From Bacteroidales bacterium (lineage in GTDB: Bacteria; Bacteroidota; Bacteroidia; Bacteroidales; F082): a stretch of 64,000 bases of DNA. A program made the translations under genes and the position numbers. Under the pieces are notes generated by a model. It did no database searches and was not told the DNA's origin. It worked only from the letters and a program-made list of their open reading frames with translations. This document shows positions 60,640 through 64,000 of this stretch, piece by piece (position 1 is the first letter of the stretch; each line of letters starts with the position of its first letter). The stretch is from contig JAKSMU010000001.1 in the NCBI GenBank assembly GCA_024400455.1, positions 1-64,000 on the forward strand, written 5' to 3'.

Positions 60640-60669
60640 GAGGTGCTCTCAGTGGGAGCACCTCTTTTT
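60640..60669 (+). terminator. terminator of hutU
   Basis: GAGGTGCTC (60640-60648) and GAGCACCTC (60656-60664) form a perfect 9-bp stem with a T-run after it. Confidence 0.9.
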
Positions 60670-60692
60670 ATGGACAAATATGGATTTCCTAG

Positions 60693-60722
60693 TTGATGGT
60701 GAGCAAAATCTGCCTATCTTTG
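60693..60722 (+). promoter_or_regulatory. promoter of the C10 peptidase gene
   Basis: TTG (60693-60695), exactly 19 bp, then TATCTTTG (60715-60722): with secA, the best -33/-7 match in the window. Leader about 30 nt. Confidence 0.7.
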
Positions 60723-60758
60723 CAAGGTTATGTTTTGATTATTTTATTTGATTGCTGT

Positions 60759-63700
60759 ATGAGGAAATCATTATTTATTTTGTTGCAAATCATTGTGTTT
60801 TCAATGCCGTTGTTTGCGGAACACGTTGATGAGAAAACGGCGCAGAAGGTCGGCGAGACATTTTTGAAATCGAAAATGCAGGGTAGAACGGATTTGAAAT
60901 TAACTCCAATTGCCTACGCCAACCGTGCAGATTTCAGTAATTTTTATGTTTTTGGCAGCGAAAACTGCTTTGTCATCGTCTCGGCCGACGATTGCGTGAA
61001 GCCGATCTTGGGCTATTCCGATGAAAACCCTTTTGGGACGGATGCCATGCCTGAAAATGCATACGGCTGGCTGAAGGATTACGACAATCAGATTCAGATT
61101 GCCGCCGACAGCAAACTGGCAGCCTCGGAAGAGATTCGTTCCGAATGGCAAAATTTGAAGGACGGAAAATCACCAGCAACGAAATCAACGGTGATTGTGG
61201 GACCTTTGATTCAGACCCGATGGAATCAAAATTCGCCTTATAACAATAATTGTCCTAAGGTTGGCTCAACAAGCACCTATTCAGGTTGCGTTGCAACGGC
61301 CATGGCTCAGGTGATGAAGTTTTGGAATTATCCAACGCAAGGCGTGGGCAGCCATTCGTATGTTTGGAATGGTCAGAATTTGAGTGCGGATTTCGGAGCA
61401 ACGACATACGATTGGAATAATATGACGAATACTTACAACAATTCCTCTACCCCTATACAAAAACAAGCTGTCGCTACATTGATGTATCATTGTGGTGTGT
61501 CTGTGGAAATGAATTATGGTACTGATGGCAGTGGTGCCCAATCAGGAGATGTGCCAGCTGCTTTGATTGGGTATTTCAACTATTCTCCTTCAGCTTCTTT
61601 TGAAAGCAGAGACTCCTATTCTGATGAAGATTGGAAAGCACTTTTGAGAAGCGAATTGGACGAAGCAAGACCTTTGTTTTACTCTGGAGGGAACACGTCA
61701 AGCGGCCATGCTTTCGTGTGTGACGGCTACCGTGATGATGATTATTTCCATTTCAACTGGGGATGGGCCGGCTCGAAAGATGGTTATTACATGATGGATC
61801 ATTTGACTCCTGGCACTGGCGGTGCAGGAAGTGGTGCGGGAACATACAATCTTAGAAATGCAATCGTCGCTTATGTTGAACCGTTAAGCAGTCTGAACGC
61901 ACCTGTTGTTTCGTCATTGGCTGGTCAAGATGCCATCACAATTTCTTGGACTTCTGTTGCAGGTGCAACGAGTTATGATCTGTATAAAGACAATGTGAAA
62001 ATTGCTGTCGGGCTGACGGGGACTTCGTTTGAGGATGAGAATGTTGAATTTGGCATCCGCTATCAGTATTATGTGAGAGCGGTTGCCAGCGGAGGGCAGA
62101 AGTCGAACCCATCGAATGTTACGGTTTCATTCGTTTCGAGTCACGATCCTGTGCCAACATCACTTGCCGTGAGCAGCTTGAACAATACGGTCGCGTTGTC
62201 ATGGACTGCTCCTGCTTCAAAAAGCCTTGAAATCTACTATGGCTTGAATTATGGCGGAGGTTATTATGGCTATGCAGGTCAAAATGAAACATATTGGGGA
62301 CAAAAGTATCTTGCCTCCAGCTTGACTAATTACTCCGGCATGGAGATAAATCGAGTTTCGTTTTATGCAGCCTTTACGGGAAACTACACCCTATACCTCT
62401 ATAAAACAAATACTTCTTCGTCGAATAACAAGTTGTTGGAACAGCAATATACGGCTCAAAACATAGGTTGGCAAAACATCATCCTTCAGACACCTGTAGT
62501 CCTTGACAGCAATAAGGATTTGTGGGTGGTTTTCAAAGCAGGAACTGAAATTCCTTATCCTGCAGCATACGGTGAATACAATGGCAGCGATGGCGCTAAT
62601 GCTAATTTCATCCACTATAGCCTTAGTTCTATTGCCAGCAGTTACGTTGGTGAAGGTGTTTCTTGGATTATCAAGTTGCAATTTTCTGACGGAGAGTTCC
62701 TGTATAATGTGTACCGAGATGACCAAATGATTGAGGAAAATTTATATGGCACCCAATTTCTGGATGAAGGTTTGGAAGACGGAACATACAACTATTATGT
62801 GAAATCATCCTCAAATGGCAATCTGTCATCTGCGTCAGAAACGGTTTCGGCTACGGTGCTAACCCATCATGTCGTTTCTTCTGATGCCGTCATCAATGAA
62901 AACTTGAACGTGCATCAATTCAATCAGTATGTTGTTGCGGCGAATACGACACTGACTGTAAACGGAGACCTTGCATGTTCGGATCCTCAATATCTCATCC
63001 TCGAAGACAATGCCCAACTCATCCACAGCACTTCTGGCGTTTATGCTACGGTGCGGAAAAGCATTACGGGTTATGGTTCTGGAAATGGCAACTGGTATCT
63101 CATAGCATCACCATTTACCGAAAGCGTGGCCGCTACTCCTTTGACAATAGGTGAATACGATTTGTATTCCTATGATGAGCCGACCCATTATTGGTGGAAC
63201 AGCAAGACACCAACATCGGGCGAAGGAGAAGATTGCGAAGACCATCATTTTGATGAACTGACAAACGGAATCGGTTATCTCTATGCAAACGAAGCTGACA
63301 AACAGGTAGCTTTGTCAGGCGAATTGCAGCCGAGCAACAACCATGTTGATGTTTCGCTGAGTTATACAACTTCACAAGATAAACTTAGAGGTTTCAATTT
63401 GGTCGGCAATCCGTTCCCATGCAAGGCAACGCTTATGGGTGATAATATTGCCTCTGATTTCTATGTGATGAGTGATGGCCGTGACGAACTTGTGATGTCT
63501 CAGGGTATAGTTGTTAATCCTTATGAAGGCATTTTTGTGGAAGCCACTTCTTCTGAAGGAAGCGTTGCAAAGTTTTATAGATGGAATCCTAATTACAGAG
63601 GTGGCGAATCTTCAGCATCTTTCGACATCACCGTCAACGAAGGCCGCAGCGAAATCGACCGTGCCCGTGTACGTTTCGGCGATGGCCAAGGCCTTGACAA

Positions 63701-64000
63701 ATTTAGCATGAATGATAATTCGGCAAGGATTTACATTCCGATTGATAAACAGGACTATGCTTCTGTTTATGTGTCAGGTTGGAACGTGCTGCCGCTGAAT
63801 TTCAAGCCTGCCCATAATGGAACATATACCTTGAATTTCGATTTGGCAAACGCAGATTTGGCTTGCCTGCATCTGATTGACAACTTGACGGGTGCCGATG
63901 TGGATTTGATGGCCGCCGCTGCTTCGACAAGCTCGGCGTGCTACTCGTTTGATGCAAAAAAGACGGATTACGCATCGCGTTTCAAACTGGTGTTTGCCGA
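60759..64000 (+). CDS. secreted C10 (streptopain-type) cysteine peptidase, 3' end missing
   Basis: At least 1080 residues; the frame is open to the window end. Signal peptide (about 1-20), a Spi-type inhibitory propeptide (about 22-140; NFYVFGSENCFVIVSADDCV), then the C10 domain with catalytic Cys177 (STYSGCVATAMAQVMKFWNY) and His317 (SSGHAFVCDGY), plus FHFNWGWAG. Fibronectin-III-like modules follow (about 380-470, SSLAGQDAITISWTSVAGA), a possible carbohydrate-binding-like region and a long beta-rich tail that ends, at the cut, in DYASRFKLVFA, typical just before a T9SS sorting domain. It likely digests host or dietary protein at the surface. The ATG is 36 nt after the promoter. Confidence 0.9.
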   Translation, partial: MRKSLFILLQIIVFSMPLFAEHVDEKTAQKVGETFLKSKMQGRTDLKLTPIAYANRADFSNFYVFGSENCFVIVSADDCVKPILGYSDENPFGTDAMPENAYGWLKDYDNQIQIAADSKLAASEEIRSEWQNLKDGKSPATKSTVIVGPLIQTRWNQNSPYNNNCPKVGSTSTYSGCVATAMAQVMKFWNYPTQGVGSHSYVWNGQNLSADFGATTYDWNNMTNTYNNSSTPIQKQAVATLMYHCGVSVEMNYGTDGSGAQSGDVPAALIGYFNYSPSASFESRDSYSDEDWKALLRSELDEARPLFYSGGNTSSGHAFVCDGYRDDDYFHFNWGWAGSKDGYYMMDHLTPGTGGAGSGAGTYNLRNAIVAYVEPLSSLNAPVVSSLAGQDAITISWTSVAGATSYDLYKDNVKIAVGLTGTSFEDENVEFGIRYQYYVRAVASGGQKSNPSNVTVSFVSSHDPVPTSLAVSSLNNTVALSWTAPASKSLEIYYGLNYGGGYYGYAGQNETYWGQKYLASSLTNYSGMEINRVSFYAAFTGNYTLYLYKTNTSSSNNKLLEQQYTAQNIGWQNIILQTPVVLDSNKDLWVVFKAGTEIPYPAAYGEYNGSDGANANFIHYSLSSIASSYVGEGVSWIIKLQFSDGEFLYNVYRDDQMIEENLYGTQFLDEGLEDGTYNYYVKSSSNGNLSSASETVSATVLTHHVVSSDAVINENLNVHQFNQYVVAANTTLTVNGDLACSDPQYLILEDNAQLIHSTSGVYATVRKSITGYGSGNGNWYLIASPFTESVAATPLTIGEYDLYSYDEPTHYWWNSKTPTSGEGEDCEDHHFDELTNGIGYLYANEADKQVALSGELQPSNNHVDVSLSYTTSQDKLRGFNLVGNPFPCKATLMGDNIASDFYVMSDGRDELVMSQGIVVNPYEGIFVEATSSEGSVAKFYRWNPNYRGGESSASFDITVNEGRSEIDRARVRFGDGQGLDKFSMNDNSARIYIPIDKQDYASVYVSGWNVLPLNFKPAHNGTYTLNFDLANADLACLHLIDNLTGADVDLMAAAASTSSACYSFDAKKTDYASRFKLVFA

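Overview
The window comes from a member of the Bacteroidota, most likely an uncultured Bacteroidales. Evidence: a complete Bat (aerotolerance) operon, at least six proteins with type IX secretion (T9SS) sorting tails or CHU_C domains, Bacteroidota -7 boxes (TAnnTTTG) ahead of many genes, and Bacteroidota gene orders (alaS-M23-merR, ddl/PASTA-rluD, DUF1573-yajC-ybbR-coaE). Family cannot be fixed from this sequence alone. No rRNA, tRNA, CRISPR array, phage or intact insertion sequence was seen.

Layout. 1-0.4 kb: 3' end of an ECF sigma factor and its terminator. 0.5-9.8 kb: moxR, DUF58, a BatD-like gene, batA, batB, batC, batD, batE; BatC carries four InlB-like repeats and a Gln/Asp-rich tail. 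10.0-12.9 kb: a large T9SS cargo protein. 13.1-14.0 kb: an outer-membrane-like protein preceded by a 43-residue lipoprotein gene. 14.1-19.5 kb: ung, rdgB, alaS (minus), an M23 peptidase and a MerR regulator. 19.5-24.5 kb (minus): PASTA protein, T9SS protein, rluD, hldD, divergent from ddl. 25.6-27.9 kb (minus): a ferredoxin-containing aldo/keto reductase with a twin-arginine lipoprotein signal, followed by tatA and tatC. 28.0-31.3 kb (minus): pyrH, a GT39-like membrane glycosyltransferase, frr.

31.3-33.6 kb is a repeat-rich, gene-poor island: an unidentified ORF that runs over the pyrH promoter, an 11-bp tandem repeat in its leader, a hairpin cluster, a 90-residue exported protein whose leader has two hairpins with complementary loops, a MITE-like inverted repeat and a 5 x 42-bp minisatellite. 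secA follows at 33.7-37.0 kb (minus).

37.2-47.9 kb is a run of nine tightly spaced plus-strand genes: RsbW-like HATPase, STAS antagonist, diacylglycerol-kinase-like protein, SpoIIE/RsbU phosphatase, two cation/proton antiporters, a tyrosine phosphatase, a RelA/SpoT-type alarmone synthetase and an HD hydrolase fused to an APH-like kinase. It looks like one stress-signalling and ion-homeostasis operon and is the most interesting part of the window.

47.9-64 kb: a degenerate TlpA-like protein, coaD and a Nudix hydrolase (minus); pyrE and an SRPBCC-like protein; birA and an Omp28-type T9SS protein (minus); a small T9SS protein; coaE, ybbR, yajC, DUF1573 and a CHU_C (T9SS type B) protein (minus); hutU; and a C10 (streptopain-type) peptidase cut by the window end.
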